Shown here: one piece after another, positions 13,179-22,193 of the stretch
Numbering within the stretch: position 1 is the stretch's first letter
How the letters are laid out: each line of letters opens with the position of its first letter
From: Alteromonas lipotrueae
Lineage (GTDB): Bacteria; Pseudomonadota; Gammaproteobacteria; Enterobacterales; Alteromonadaceae
Assembly (NCBI RefSeq): GCF_019249215.1
Contig: NZ_JAESDI010000019.1
Span: forward strand, 1 to 64,000
Direction: 5' to 3'
DNA: 64,000 nt
Notes under the pieces: model-generated
Seen by the model: the letters and a program-made list of their open reading frames with translations, nothing else
Database searches by the model: none
What the model was told of the DNA's origin: nothing
Made by a program: the position numbers and the translations under genes

Positions 13179-15536
13179 ATGCATTCAGATTCTCCAAATG
13201 ACTCTTGGGCTATTCGCTTTGCACAATTTGTGCAGCGCTTCGGTACGCTTAAGTTAAGTATTCTGTTCGTTGTATTATCGCTGGTATTTACGCTTGGCGG
13301 CTCTTACGTAATTCGCGTAAGCATGGGCAGTGCAGTACAACCCGATGACTTTATCAGCGCGGTTATACTCACCATGCTTTCGGCACCTTGGGTGCTGTAC
13401 TTTTTTAGCGAGCTTATAAAGCAGTTAGAAAACTCACGTACCAATCTTAAAGAAGTGGTAAGTCAACTAGAGCGCTTGCGTGAAGAAGATGTTTTTCTTA
13501 ACCGTGAGCTGCAAACGAATATCCGCCAATTAAACCACGAAATTGAGCAGCGTAAATTAGCGCAAGAAGAGCGTGAAGCCTTATTTAAAGACTTAGAACG
13601 TGAAATTCAGGATAAATCTGAACAAGAAGCGCAAGCCCGCCGTTTATCTACCTTACTTCGTTCGATTATCGATGCTTCGCCAGATCTTATTTACTACCGA
13701 AATGAAGAAGGGCGCTTTGCGGGCTGCAACCGTATAGCAGAACTCATGACGGGTAAAACAGAGCAGGAACTGCTTGGCTTAACCCCTACTGATGTTTATG
13801 AAGAAGACTTGGCGCGCCAAATCGTCGCCAGTGATCACGAAGTATTAGAAACTAACGCCAGTATTACTGAAGAGTTATGGCTACGCTTTGCCGATGGCCG
13901 CCGTCGCTACTTCGAAATGAAGCGAGTTCCATTCTTCGATAAAGAAGGCAACCGTTTAGGCTTGCTATCATTTGGTCGAGACATGACTGAACGTAAACAA
14001 GCGGAAAATGCAGCGGCGAAAGCCAGTACCGATAAAACGCGCTTTATTGCGACGATTAGCCATGAACTACGCACGCCGCTAAACGGTATTGTTGGCTTAA
14101 GTAGAATGCTGCGCGATACCGAATTAAGCGAAGAGCAATTTAGCTGGGTAAGTACTATTTATGCCAGTGCTATTACGTTAGGCAATATTTTTAACGATAT
14201 TATCGATTTGGATAAGTTGGATAGAGACAAAGTTGAACTGAGCTTGAAGACTGTATCGCTTCGCGACTTCACCGAAGAGCTAAGCAGTATTATTCGGTTA
14301 TTAGCGGGTGATAAACAGCTAGAGCTTAAGACCACGATTAAAGAGCCTCTTCCGAGATTAGTTGAAGTAGATGGTACGCGCTTGCGCCAAATTTTGTGGA
14401 ATATTCTGTTTAACGCAGTGAAGTTCACCCAAAAAGGCCATGTGAGCTTATCGATTGAATCTACCAAACCTGAAAATGACCTCGCGTTCGTCACCTTTGT
14501 GATTGAAGATACTGGGGTAGGCATACCTGAAGAAGAGATAGAAAAAATCTTCGCCATGTACTATCAAGTTGATCACCCTGATCATCAATCGGCGACAGGT
14601 ACCGGTATTGGTTTGGCTATTTGTAAGCAAATGGTCGATTTAATGAAGGGCAATATCAAGGTTACCAGTGTAGTAGGTAAAGGGACGCGCTTTGAAATAG
14701 AGCTACCGGTAGAGATATCGAAAAAGCCTATGCAAGTGGCGCAGCTTCAGGTTACTGACTTGAACATTCTACTGGTTGAGGATATTGAACTTAACGTGAT
14801 GGTTGCCAAAGCCTTGCTTGAAAAAATGGGGCAAAAGGTGGATGTGGCCATGACGGGGCAAGAAGCGATTGATAAAGCCCGCGCGAATCAATACGACTTA
14901 ATACTGTTAGATATTCAGCTGCCAGATATGACGGGCTTCGACGTGGCCAGTACGCTGCATGAAGAAGACTTAGTAATGCAAACGCCTATTGTGGCACTTA
15001 CTGCGAACGTGATTAAAAAGCGGGAAGAATATTTGCAAAATGGCATGGACGATATTATTGCCAAGCCCATTAAGAAATCTCGCGTGATTGAGGTGTTTAA
15101 CGAATTATTCCATGCGCCGCCTGCACCATTAGAAGTTGAAGGTCAGGTAGAGCGCCCACCAGAGCCAAGCAAAATATTAAGTAACATTTTAGATATGGAC
15201 TTGCTCCAGATGTTAGTGGATACAATAGGCGATGATATGGTGCGAGCAAGTGTGAAAGTGTTCCAGGAGAAAATGCCTGAATACATGGAAATTTTGCAGT
15301 TGAGCCTAAGCGCTGATGAGAAATCTGAAGTCTGCTCGCAAGCGCATAAAATTAAAGGTGCGGCAGGCTCAGTAGGGCTTGCTCGTGTTCAGCGTATTGC
15401 AAATCAAATTCAACAAGGCGACCATCCAACGTGGTGGCAAAACGTTCATGATTGGGTTGAAGAATTGCAGATGGCGGTACAGCACGACATGAAAGCCTTG
15501 CAGGATTGGCTTAATCAGCAGAGAGTAGACGATTAA
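13179..15536 (+). CDS. arcB: ArcB-type hybrid sensor histidine kinase
   Basis: A 785-residue hybrid kinase matching E. coli ArcB throughout: two N-terminal membrane helices (about residues 24-46 and 59-77), a coiled coil, a PAS domain (about 155-275), a HisKA domain with His295 in ISHELRTPLNGIVGLSR, a HATPase domain, a receiver with Asp578 in LILLDIQLPDMTG, and an Hpt domain with His723 in CSQAHKIKGAAGSVG. ArcB phosphorylates ArcA when quinones are reduced, repressing aerobic metabolism. In the PAS domain the first redox Cys of E. coli (C180) is kept as Cys183 in GCNR, but the second (C241) is replaced by Tyr244. A terminator follows. Its proximity to gltB is also seen in E. coli. Confidence 0.95.
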   Translation: MHSDSPNDSWAIRFAQFVQRFGTLKLSILFVVLSLVFTLGGSYVIRVSMGSAVQPDDFISAVILTMLSAPWVLYFFSELIKQLENSRTNLKEVVSQLERLREEDVFLNRELQTNIRQLNHEIEQRKLAQEEREALFKDLEREIQDKSEQEAQARRLSTLLRSIIDASPDLIYYRNEEGRFAGCNRIAELMTGKTEQELLGLTPTDVYEEDLARQIVASDHEVLETNASITEELWLRFADGRRRYFEMKRVPFFDKEGNRLGLLSFGRDMTERKQAENAAAKASTDKTRFIATISHELRTPLNGIVGLSRMLRDTELSEEQFSWVSTIYASAITLGNIFNDIIDLDKLDRDKVELSLKTVSLRDFTEELSSIIRLLAGDKQLELKTTIKEPLPRLVEVDGTRLRQILWNILFNAVKFTQKGHVSLSIESTKPENDLAFVTFVIEDTGVGIPEEEIEKIFAMYYQVDHPDHQSATGTGIGLAICKQMVDLMKGNIKVTSVVGKGTRFEIELPVEISKKPMQVAQLQVTDLNILLVEDIELNVMVAKALLEKMGQKVDVAMTGQEAIDKARANQYDLILLDIQLPDMTGFDVASTLHEEDLVMQTPIVALTANVIKKREEYLQNGMDDIIAKPIKKSRVIEVFNELFHAPPAPLEVEGQVERPPEPSKILSNILDMDLLQMLVDTIGDDMVRASVKVFQEKMPEYMEILQLSLSADEKSEVCSQAHKIKGAAGSVGLARVQRIANQIQQGDHPTWWQNVHDWVEELQMAVQHDMKALQDWLNQQRVDD

Positions 15537-15551
15537 TTCGTTTATAAAATT

Positions 15552-15577
15552 ACGGGGCTGATTAGGCCCCGTTTTTA
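15552..15577 (+). terminator. Rho-independent terminator of arcB
   Basis: Stem ACGGGGC / GCCCCGT around a 7-nt loop, followed by TTTTTATTT, 15 nt after the arcB stop. It separates arcB from the PH-domain gene pair. Confidence 0.85.
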
Positions 15578-15617
15578 TTTGAAAGTTGATTTCGCGAGTT
15601 TACAAGGGGTAGACGTA

Positions 15618-16196
15618 ATGACAATGAGTTCTGATAACGAGACGTTTAGCAACGCTCAGCTAAACGCTATAACAGCTAATGAAAACACGTCTGCATCAGA
15701 CAAGCCTCAACTTCACCAACTTAATTTAGAAGCTATTTCTCCGCGTTACCGCGTGATTAATATCTCACTGGTTTTTGGCATAGCGTTTGTGCTTATCATG
15801 GTGGCTAGTGCGCTACGGTATCAGTCATTTTTCGCGCTACCAGAGCCCTTGGTCGCCGCCTTTCCTTATATTGTTGTGGGCATTTCTGTGCTGGGATGTT
15901 TATGGACGACCTATCATTTTTTTGCCGATCCGCTTATTAAATATGCCCTGCGTGAACAAGACTTAAGCTTGCAATCAGGCTTGGTATTTAGGTCGTTATC
16001 TTGCCAGCCCATACTTCGCGTTCAACATGTTGAATTAAAACGTGGACCGATTGCGCGCCTAGCGGGTTTAGCTTCTTTGCAGGTTTTTTCGGCTGGTGGT
16101 GCAACCCACACGTTTGAAATTCCAGGTATAGAGGTGGAGGTGGCCGAGCGGTTAAGGCAGTTCATACTTGATCATAAAGATGTGAGTGCAAAATAA
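15618..16196 (+). CDS. Membrane protein with bacterial PH domain (YdbS-like)
   Basis: A protein of 192 residues from the ATG at 15618. This start is preceded by AAGGGG with 8-nt spacing, while the upstream TTG at 15579 lies against the arcB terminator and has no such site. Two membrane helices (about residues 50-70 and 80-102 of this form) are followed by a bPH_2 (DUF304) domain with QSGLVFRSLSCQPILRVQHV. It matches YdbS of Bacillus-type ydbST pairs, membrane proteins implicated in envelope defence or lipid handling. The stop overlaps the start of the next, larger PH-domain gene by 1 nt, so they act together. The molecular role is unproven. Confidence 0.8.
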   Translation: MTMSSDNETFSNAQLNAITANENTSASDKPQLHQLNLEAISPRYRVINISLVFGIAFVLIMVASALRYQSFFALPEPLVAAFPYIVVGISVLGCLWTTYHFFADPLIKYALREQDLSLQSGLVFRSLSCQPILRVQHVELKRGPIARLAGLASLQVFSAGGATHTFEIPGIEVEVAERLRQFILDHKDVSAK

Positions 16197-17896
16197 TGGC
16201 TTCCCCCGAAGTAGAAACGGCGAAGCCTTCCGAAAGCAGCGCACAAGGGAAAGCCGTTAAGGTTGATACCGGCGAAGGCTGGCGTAGGCTTTCCCCCATT
16301 GCCATTGCTTATTTTACCCTTCGCAGCATTAAAAACATGGCACAAGGCGCCATTTACGCCGTACCGGCCATTGCAGTAACGGCCAATATTACCGATAACA
16401 TTCAATCGCCCAATACCCTTTTAGGCATTGCTGCGATCTTCATTATTTTCTTTTCAAGCGGTGTTGTTAGCTTCTTCATGTACCGCTTTAGAGTAAACAA
16501 CCAGCATGTTGAAATTCACAGTGGGGTGTTTTCTCGAAGTTACACCAACTTGCCATTTTGGCGTATTCAGAATGTTAAAATTGAATTACCTTTCTACTAT
16601 CGACCGTTCGGCTTTGCACTCGTAATACTTGATACCGCTGGAAGTGCAGGAGAAGAGGCTAAAATTGTCGCCGTTCCTTTGGCCTATGCTCATGCCTTAA
16701 GAAAGCAAGTACTAGCCGAGCATCAAGACTCTCGCCCCCTAGACGCTCGACATAGCGAGGAAGAACATCAAGAGACTGGGCATCAACAAACTGAGCGCCA
16801 TGCAAGCTCTTATGTAAATGATAGCAATGCTGTTGCTAATATTGCGGTCAACAGTGACCAAAGCAAGCGCTATTTAGAAACCAACGAGGATGGCGAAACC
16901 ATACTGAATAGGCGCTCTATAACCGATATCGTGATCCACGGAATTACCAACAACCGAGTATGGATTTTATTAGGTGCTGCAGCCCCCTTTTATGACAATG
17001 CGTTTGGCTACCTATCAGAGTGGCTGGCTGAAAAGGGCTTGCAGCTAAATCAGCTTGTTGGCGAGCAGACCATAGCGTGGTGGCAGTTTGGCTTGTACGC
17101 GTTTGTGATGCTAATGATGGCTATGGCCTTGGTCGCAGTGATTAGTATTGGCGGGGCTCTGTTTACCTTTTACGATTATACATTGTCGCGCCACAACGAC
17201 AGATATATCCGCAGAAGTGGGTTATTGAATAAACAAGAAGTGAGTATGCGGGCATCCCGCATTCAAGTTATCTCTGCGAAGCAAGATTGGTTAGACAGAA
17301 TTCTTAAGCGCGTGAACCTGTACTTCGAGCAAAACGCATCAATTGGGCACTCGACCAATGAGCTTATGTCGCCAAACCGACTTATTGTACCTTCTGTGAC
17401 TGAAGACGAAGCGGATGAGTTAAGCCAAGAAGTCATGCCGCAGAGTAAAATTCGCCGCAGCGACTACCAGTCTATAAGCAAGCGTTACATTTTACACTGG
17501 GTGATAGCAGGGCTTTCTATTCCTTTTGTGGTGGGTGCTGGATTCGGTATCTATATAGAACATTTAGATATTACCGCAGGGGTCACTTTTGTTAGCGCAA
17601 TACTGCTAAGTGTTATTGTGCTTAGATGGTGGCGTTGGGGTGTGGTTAGCGACGGTAAATACATTTATGTAAGGCGAGGGCGCATAGGTGTGGATTACTT
17701 ATGCTTCGAACCCTACAAAGTTCAGCAGGTAGTGGTAAAGCAAAGTGTGTTCATGAAAAGGCGAAAGCTTGCCACGGTGCAGTTTGTATTAGCATCTGGG
17801 GCTATTTCAGTGCCGTTTTTACCTGAAGGTTTTGCGAATGAGTTAGCTAATAACGTGCTATTTGAAGTTGAATCGAAACGAAAGTCTTGGATGTAG
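16196..17896 (+). CDS. Multi-PH-domain membrane protein (YdbT-like)
   Basis: A 566-residue partner of the preceding gene. It has six or so membrane helices arranged in pairs, each pair followed by a bPH_2 (DUF304) domain. The repeat is recognisable by similar phrases: VEIHSGVFSRSYTNLPFWRIQNV, then YIRRSGLLNKQEVSMRASRIQV and YVRRGRIGVDYLCFEPYKVQQV. Three PH-like modules are therefore present. A hydrophilic, low-complexity His/Glu/Gln-rich insert sits around residues 175-215. Start and upstream stop overlap (TAATG). YdbT homologues are known in Bacillus as part of a membrane system affecting resistance to peptides; the role here is inferred only. Confidence 0.8.
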   Translation: MASPEVETAKPSESSAQGKAVKVDTGEGWRRLSPIAIAYFTLRSIKNMAQGAIYAVPAIAVTANITDNIQSPNTLLGIAAIFIIFFSSGVVSFFMYRFRVNNQHVEIHSGVFSRSYTNLPFWRIQNVKIELPFYYRPFGFALVILDTAGSAGEEAKIVAVPLAYAHALRKQVLAEHQDSRPLDARHSEEEHQETGHQQTERHASSYVNDSNAVANIAVNSDQSKRYLETNEDGETILNRRSITDIVIHGITNNRVWILLGAAAPFYDNAFGYLSEWLAEKGLQLNQLVGEQTIAWWQFGLYAFVMLMMAMALVAVISIGGALFTFYDYTLSRHNDRYIRRSGLLNKQEVSMRASRIQVISAKQDWLDRILKRVNLYFEQNASIGHSTNELMSPNRLIVPSVTEDEADELSQEVMPQSKIRRSDYQSISKRYILHWVIAGLSIPFVVGAGFGIYIEHLDITAGVTFVSAILLSVIVLRWWRWGVVSDGKYIYVRRGRIGVDYLCFEPYKVQQVVVKQSVFMKRRKLATVQFVLASGAISVPFLPEGFANELANNVLFEVESKRKSWM

Positions 17897-17959
17897 CAAC
17901 GGCTTTTGTTTTAACAGCTAGGCTACTACATCCAGTAATACAGAATCTAATCTAATGGT

Positions 17960-19141
17960 TTAGCTTTGTTCGGTGGGAACGCGAACCCAGCCTTCCATCA
18001 ATATGCGAGCGCTTCTGCTCATGACGGCTTGTTCAATGTTCCATTTATCGTTTTCGAAGCTTGCTTTTGCGCCAACACGCAAGGTGCCTGAGGGGTGTCC
18101 AAAAACAACCGCTTCACGTTCACTGCCACCAGCAGCAAGGTTCACTAATGTACCCGGAATAGCCGCAGCTGCAGCTATGGCCACAGCGGCTGTCCCCATC
18201 ATAGCGTGATGCAGCTTACCCATAGACATAGCGCGAACCAGTACATCAATATCATTTCCCAAAATGTCTTTACCACTAGAGGCCTTATAGCCTGTAGGTG
18301 GCGCTACCATAGCCACTTTAGGAGTGTGCTGGCGAGAGGCCGCTTCGCCAATATCACTAATTAGCCCCATTTTCACAGCGCCATAAGCACGAATAGCTTC
18401 AAATTTGGCAAGGGCGGCATCATCGTTATTAATGTCATCTTGCAGTTCCGTACCCGTGTAGCCAATATCTTCAGCGTTGATGAAAATAGTCGGAATGCCT
18501 GCGTTAATCATGGTGGCACTGAAAGAGCCTACATCAGGTACTTCAAGCGTATCGACTAAACGACCGGTAGGAAATATAGCGCCTTCGCCATCGGCTGGGT
18601 CGACAAACGCAACCTCAACTTCTGCGGCAGGAAACGTCACCCCGTCTAATTCAAAGTCGCCGGTTTCTTGCACTTCACCATTAGTAATAGGCACCTTGGC
18701 AATAATGGCTTTATTGATGTTGGCTTGCCATATATTGACAACAGCAATGCCATTATCTGGAATTTTATTGGCATCGACCAACCCATTATTTATCGCAAAT
18801 GCGCCCACTGCGGCCGTTAAGTTACCGCAGTTGCCGCTCCAATCTACAAAAGGCTTGTCGATAGAAACTTGACCAAATAAGTAGTCAACATCGTAATCAT
18901 TGCGCTCACTCTTACTAATAAGCACGGTTTTGCTAGTGCTCGACGTAGCGCCACCCATGCCATCGGTTTGTTTACCGTAAGGGTCTGGACTGCCAATCAC
19001 ACGCAATAAAAGCGCATCTCGCGCCGGCCCAGGCTGCTGCGCCGCTTCGGGTAAATCAGATACGTTAAAGAACACACCTTTACTGGTACCACCGCGCATA
19101 TAGGTAGCTGGTACACGAATTTGAGGAGCATACTTCGTCAT
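17960..19141 (-). CDS. prpF: 2-methylaconitate cis-trans isomerase PrpF
   Basis: PrpF isomerises the 2-methylaconitate made by AcnD so that it can be hydrated to 2-methylisocitrate in the methylcitrate cycle. The sequence carries the family hallmarks ATYMRGGTSKGVFF near the N-terminus, GSPDPYGKQTDGMGGATSS (about residues 55-74), DWSGNCGNLTAAVGAFA, and C-terminal HPSGTLRVGA. The ATG at 19141 has AAGGAA 7 nt upstream and gives 393 residues, the usual size. The frame stays open nine codons further. It is the last gene of the prp operon but is separated from acnD by about 430 nt holding a large hairpin element, so its expression may differ from the upstream genes. Confidence 0.95.
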   Translation of the reverse strand: MTKYAPQIRVPATYMRGGTSKGVFFNVSDLPEAAQQPGPARDALLLRVIGSPDPYGKQTDGMGGATSSTSKTVLISKSERNDYDVDYLFGQVSIDKPFVDWSGNCGNLTAAVGAFAINNGLVDANKIPDNGIAVVNIWQANINKAIIAKVPITNGEVQETGDFELDGVTFPAAEVEVAFVDPADGEGAIFPTGRLVDTLEVPDVGSFSATMINAGIPTIFINAEDIGYTGTELQDDINNDDAALAKFEAIRAYGAVKMGLISDIGEAASRQHTPKVAMVAPPTGYKASSGKDILGNDIDVLVRAMSMGKLHHAMMGTAAVAIAAAAAIPGTLVNLAAGGSEREAVVFGHPSGTLRVGAKASFENDKWNIEQAVMSRSARILMEGWVRVPTEQS

Positions 19142-19568
19142 GTTTATTCCTTTTTTGAGTGGTGGCAATGGCTGATTACGATGATTGGTTGCGAGCCGTG
19201 ATAACGATTAAGCCCCACTTAAAACACACCAATCCATCACCTAAATCCACCACCTAATTAAACGTTGTTGGAGGATGTTAGGGGAACGTAATTTGGGCTC
19301 AGGGCCCTCAATACGCATGGATGCAAGTTGGGAGCTTACAACAGCAAGGCAACCAGTCACTCAGCGAAAGCAGCGCTTAAAAATCACTTTCCACAGTTGT
19401 ATTACAAGTTTTGGCTTAACGTCGTTACACACTAAGGTATTGAGCTACTTCGCTTCATAAACCTTCCGCAGCAAGGATGCTGCGGCAGAGCCCCCATGGA
19501 TGGGTTCACGGCGTGTTTATGAAGTGAAGTGGCTCAGTGCCAAACGTCAATGCGCTAAGATGAAGGCA
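19142..19568. other. acnD-prpF intercistronic region
   Basis: About 430 nt without a convincing gene, inside the prp operon. The half next to acnD is occupied by dispersed hairpin element copy A (19436-19541). The rest (19170-19435) shows no clear promoter, terminator or coding sequence. Confidence 0.5.
19436..19541 (-). repeat. Dispersed intercistronic hairpin element, copy A
   Basis: The outer arms TGAGCTACTTCGCTTCATAA+AC (19441-19462) and 19515-19536 pair over 22 nt with two G-T wobbles. Pairing continues five more positions with wobbles. They enclose a 52-nt core (19463-19514) that has an inner stem CCGCAGCA/TGCTGCGG with AGGA loop (19466-19485), the hairpin CCCATGGATGGG (19493-19504) and the tail TTCACGGCGT. 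The core matches copies B and C without gaps; the arms do not. It lies between acnD and prpF, transcribed leftward. Confidence 0.85.
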
Positions 19569-22175
19569 TTAGCCTTCAACCTCTTCAGCTTCTAAGAAGT
19601 CTTTGGCAAAGCGCTGAAGCACACCGCCTGCGCTGTAAATCGACACCTCTTCTGCGGTATCTAAGCGACAGGTTACGGGCACATCTAGGGTTTCACCGTT
19701 GGCTCGATTAACCACTAGGGTTAGCGTAGCACCCGGTGCAGGTTCACCTTTAACGTCGTAGGTTTCAGTGCCATCAAGTTCAAGGGTTTTGCGTGTTGTA
19801 CCTGGCTTAAACTCAAGAGGTAGTACACCCATGCCAAGTAAGTTGGTACGGTGAATACGCTCGAAGCCCTCTGCGGCAATGACTTCTACCCCAGCTAAAC
19901 GAACACCTTTGGCAGCCCAGTCGCGTGAAGAGCCCTGACCATAGTCGGCACCTGCTACAATAATCAGTGGCTGTCTGCGCTGCATGTAGGCTTCAATGGC
20001 TTCCCACATGCGCACCACTTTGCCTTCTGGCTCAATGCGAGCAAGCGAGCCCTGTTTCACTTCGCCGTTTTCAAGCACCATCTCGTTGAACACTTTCGGG
20101 TTCGCCAAAGTAGCGCGAAGCGCCGTTAAATGGTCGCCCCTATGGGTGGCATAAGAGTTAAAGTCTTCTTCCGGTAACCCCATTTTCGCCAAATACTCAC
20201 CTGCTGCACTGGTAGCCATAATCGCATTCGATGGCGATAAATGATCGGTGGTAATGTTATCGCCCAATATAGCCAGCGGTCGCATACCCGTCATGGTGCG
20301 TTTCGCATCCATCGCACCTTCCCAATAAGGAGGGCGGCGAATATAGGTACTCATTTCACGCCAATCATACAGCGGGCTAATGTCGCTGCCAGTATTCACT
20401 TTCAAATCGAACATGGGCTCGTACACTTTACGAAAATGCTCTGGCTTCACGCTTTTCGCGACAATGGCATCAATCTCTTCATCGCTTGGCCAAATATCTT
20501 TGAGCGTGACAGGGTTACCGTCGTTATCAATACCTAATACGTCTTTTTCAATATCGAAACGAACCGTACCTGCAATGGCGTAGGCCACCACTAATGGCGG
20601 TGAGGCCAAAAAGGCTTGTTTCGCATACGGGTGAATACGGCCATCGAAATTACGGTTACCAGAAAGCACTGCCGTTGCGTATAAGTCACGGTCTATAATT
20701 TCTTGCTGAATTTTAGGGTCTAGCGCGCCGCTCATTCCGTTACAGGTGGTGCAGGCAAAAGCAACGACACCAAAGCCCAACTGTTCTAGTTCGCCCATTA
20801 AATCAGCTTCTTCTAAATACAGCTTTACCGCTTTAGAGCCAGGGGCTAATGAACTTTTCACCCAAGGTTTACGGGTTAATCCGCGCTGGTTTGCATTGCG
20901 GGCAATTAAGCCTGCTGCAATCACATTTCGCGGGTTAGATGTGTTGGTACAACTGGTAATGGCAGCGATAATTACCGCGCCATCGGGCATTTTGCCTTCT
21001 TCTTGTTCCCATGCGCTAGCAACTCCGCGCTGAGCCAAATCGCTGGTGGCTAAACGTGCATGTGGATTAGACGGGCCAGCCATGTTGCGGCCAACAGAGG
21101 ATAAATCAAAGGTGAGAACACGCTCGTATTCGGCACTCGCTAATGAATCTGCCCATAAACCTGTGTGTTTCGCGTATTGTTCAACTAAGGCAATTTGCTT
21201 TTCTTCACGGCCAGTTAAGCGCAAATAATCGATGGTTTGCTGGTCGATGTAGAACATCGCCGCGGTAGCGCCGTATTCGGGTGTCATGTTTGAAATAGTA
21301 GCGCGATCGCCAAGGGTAAGGTGCGTAGTACCTTCGCCATAAAATTCCAAATAAGAAGACACCACACGCTCTTTACGTAAAAACTCGGTAAGTGCCAATA
21401 CAATATCGGTAGCAGTAATATTGGGCTGTGGCTTACCGGTAAGTTCAACACCAACAATATCAGGTAGGCGCATGTAAGAGGCGCGCCCCAGCATAACGCT
21501 TTCTGCTTCAAGGCCGCCTACACCAATAGCAATAACACCTAGTGCATCAACATGAGGGGTATGGCTGTCGGTGCCAACCAAGGTATCAGGAAAGGCAACA
21601 CCGTCGCGAGACTGAATAACCGGCGACATACGCTCTAAGTTGATTTGGTGCATAATACCGTTACCCGGCGGTATCACATCCACGTTTTTAAACGCTAACT
21701 TAGTCCAGTCGATAAAATGGAATCGGTCGTCGTTACGTCTATCTTCAATAGCGCGGTTTTTTTCAAACGCGTCGGGTTCAAAACCCGCATGTTCAACGGC
21801 TAATGAGTGATCGACAATTAACTGGGTAGGCACAACGGGGTTTACTTTCGCCGGATCGCCGCCTTTCGCCGCAATAGCATCACGTAAACCAGCCAAGTCA
21901 ACCAACGCGGTTTGCCCCAGAATGTCGTGGCATACCACGCGGGCTGGAAACCACGGAAAATCCAAGTCGTTCTTGCGATAAATAAACTGCTTAAGTGAAT
22001 CGGTTAATGCGTCAGGGTTACAACGGCGCACTAAGTTTTCAGCAAACACTCGTGAGGTGTAAGGAAGTTTATCGTAGGCACCAGGTTCAATGGCTTCCAC
22101 TGCCTCGCGGGTATCAAAAAAATCGATACCTGCGCCAGGCAAAGGTTTACGGTATTCGTAATTCATATTACTCAT
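19569..22175 (-). CDS. acnD: Fe-S-dependent 2-methylcitrate dehydratase AcnD
   Basis: An 868-residue aconitase-family enzyme dehydrating 2-methylcitrate to 2-methylaconitate. It replaces PrpD and needs PrpF. The N-terminus MNYEYRKPLPG and the motif DTLVGTDSHTPHVDALGVIAIGVGG are characteristic. The 4Fe-4S ligands are in ITSCTNTSNPRNV (about residue 407) and ACTTCNGMSG. The C-terminal swivel domain has GADYGQGSSRDWAAKG and GFERIHRTNLLGMGVLPLEF. It follows prpC by 18 nt, and the presence of prpF confirms AcnD rather than housekeeping AcnA. The first ATG at 22175 has AAGGC upstream; a second ATG lies three codons in. Confidence 0.95.
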   Translation of the reverse strand: MSNMNYEYRKPLPGAGIDFFDTREAVEAIEPGAYDKLPYTSRVFAENLVRRCNPDALTDSLKQFIYRKNDLDFPWFPARVVCHDILGQTALVDLAGLRDAIAAKGGDPAKVNPVVPTQLIVDHSLAVEHAGFEPDAFEKNRAIEDRRNDDRFHFIDWTKLAFKNVDVIPPGNGIMHQINLERMSPVIQSRDGVAFPDTLVGTDSHTPHVDALGVIAIGVGGLEAESVMLGRASYMRLPDIVGVELTGKPQPNITATDIVLALTEFLRKERVVSSYLEFYGEGTTHLTLGDRATISNMTPEYGATAAMFYIDQQTIDYLRLTGREEKQIALVEQYAKHTGLWADSLASAEYERVLTFDLSSVGRNMAGPSNPHARLATSDLAQRGVASAWEQEEGKMPDGAVIIAAITSCTNTSNPRNVIAAGLIARNANQRGLTRKPWVKSSLAPGSKAVKLYLEEADLMGELEQLGFGVVAFACTTCNGMSGALDPKIQQEIIDRDLYATAVLSGNRNFDGRIHPYAKQAFLASPPLVVAYAIAGTVRFDIEKDVLGIDNDGNPVTLKDIWPSDEEIDAIVAKSVKPEHFRKVYEPMFDLKVNTGSDISPLYDWREMSTYIRRPPYWEGAMDAKRTMTGMRPLAILGDNITTDHLSPSNAIMATSAAGEYLAKMGLPEEDFNSYATHRGDHLTALRATLANPKVFNEMVLENGEVKQGSLARIEPEGKVVRMWEAIEAYMQRRQPLIIVAGADYGQGSSRDWAAKGVRLAGVEVIAAEGFERIHRTNLLGMGVLPLEFKPGTTRKTLELDGTETYDVKGEPAPGATLTLVVNRANGETLDVPVTCRLDTAEEVSIYSAGGVLQRFAKDFLEAEEVEG

Positions 22176-22193
22176 GATTTTAAGCCTTAGTCG

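Noticed and set aside
19275..19460. A 61-codon plus-strand frame in the acnD-prpF gap
   Set aside because: No ribosome binding site; it runs into the hairpin element and has no protein-like composition.
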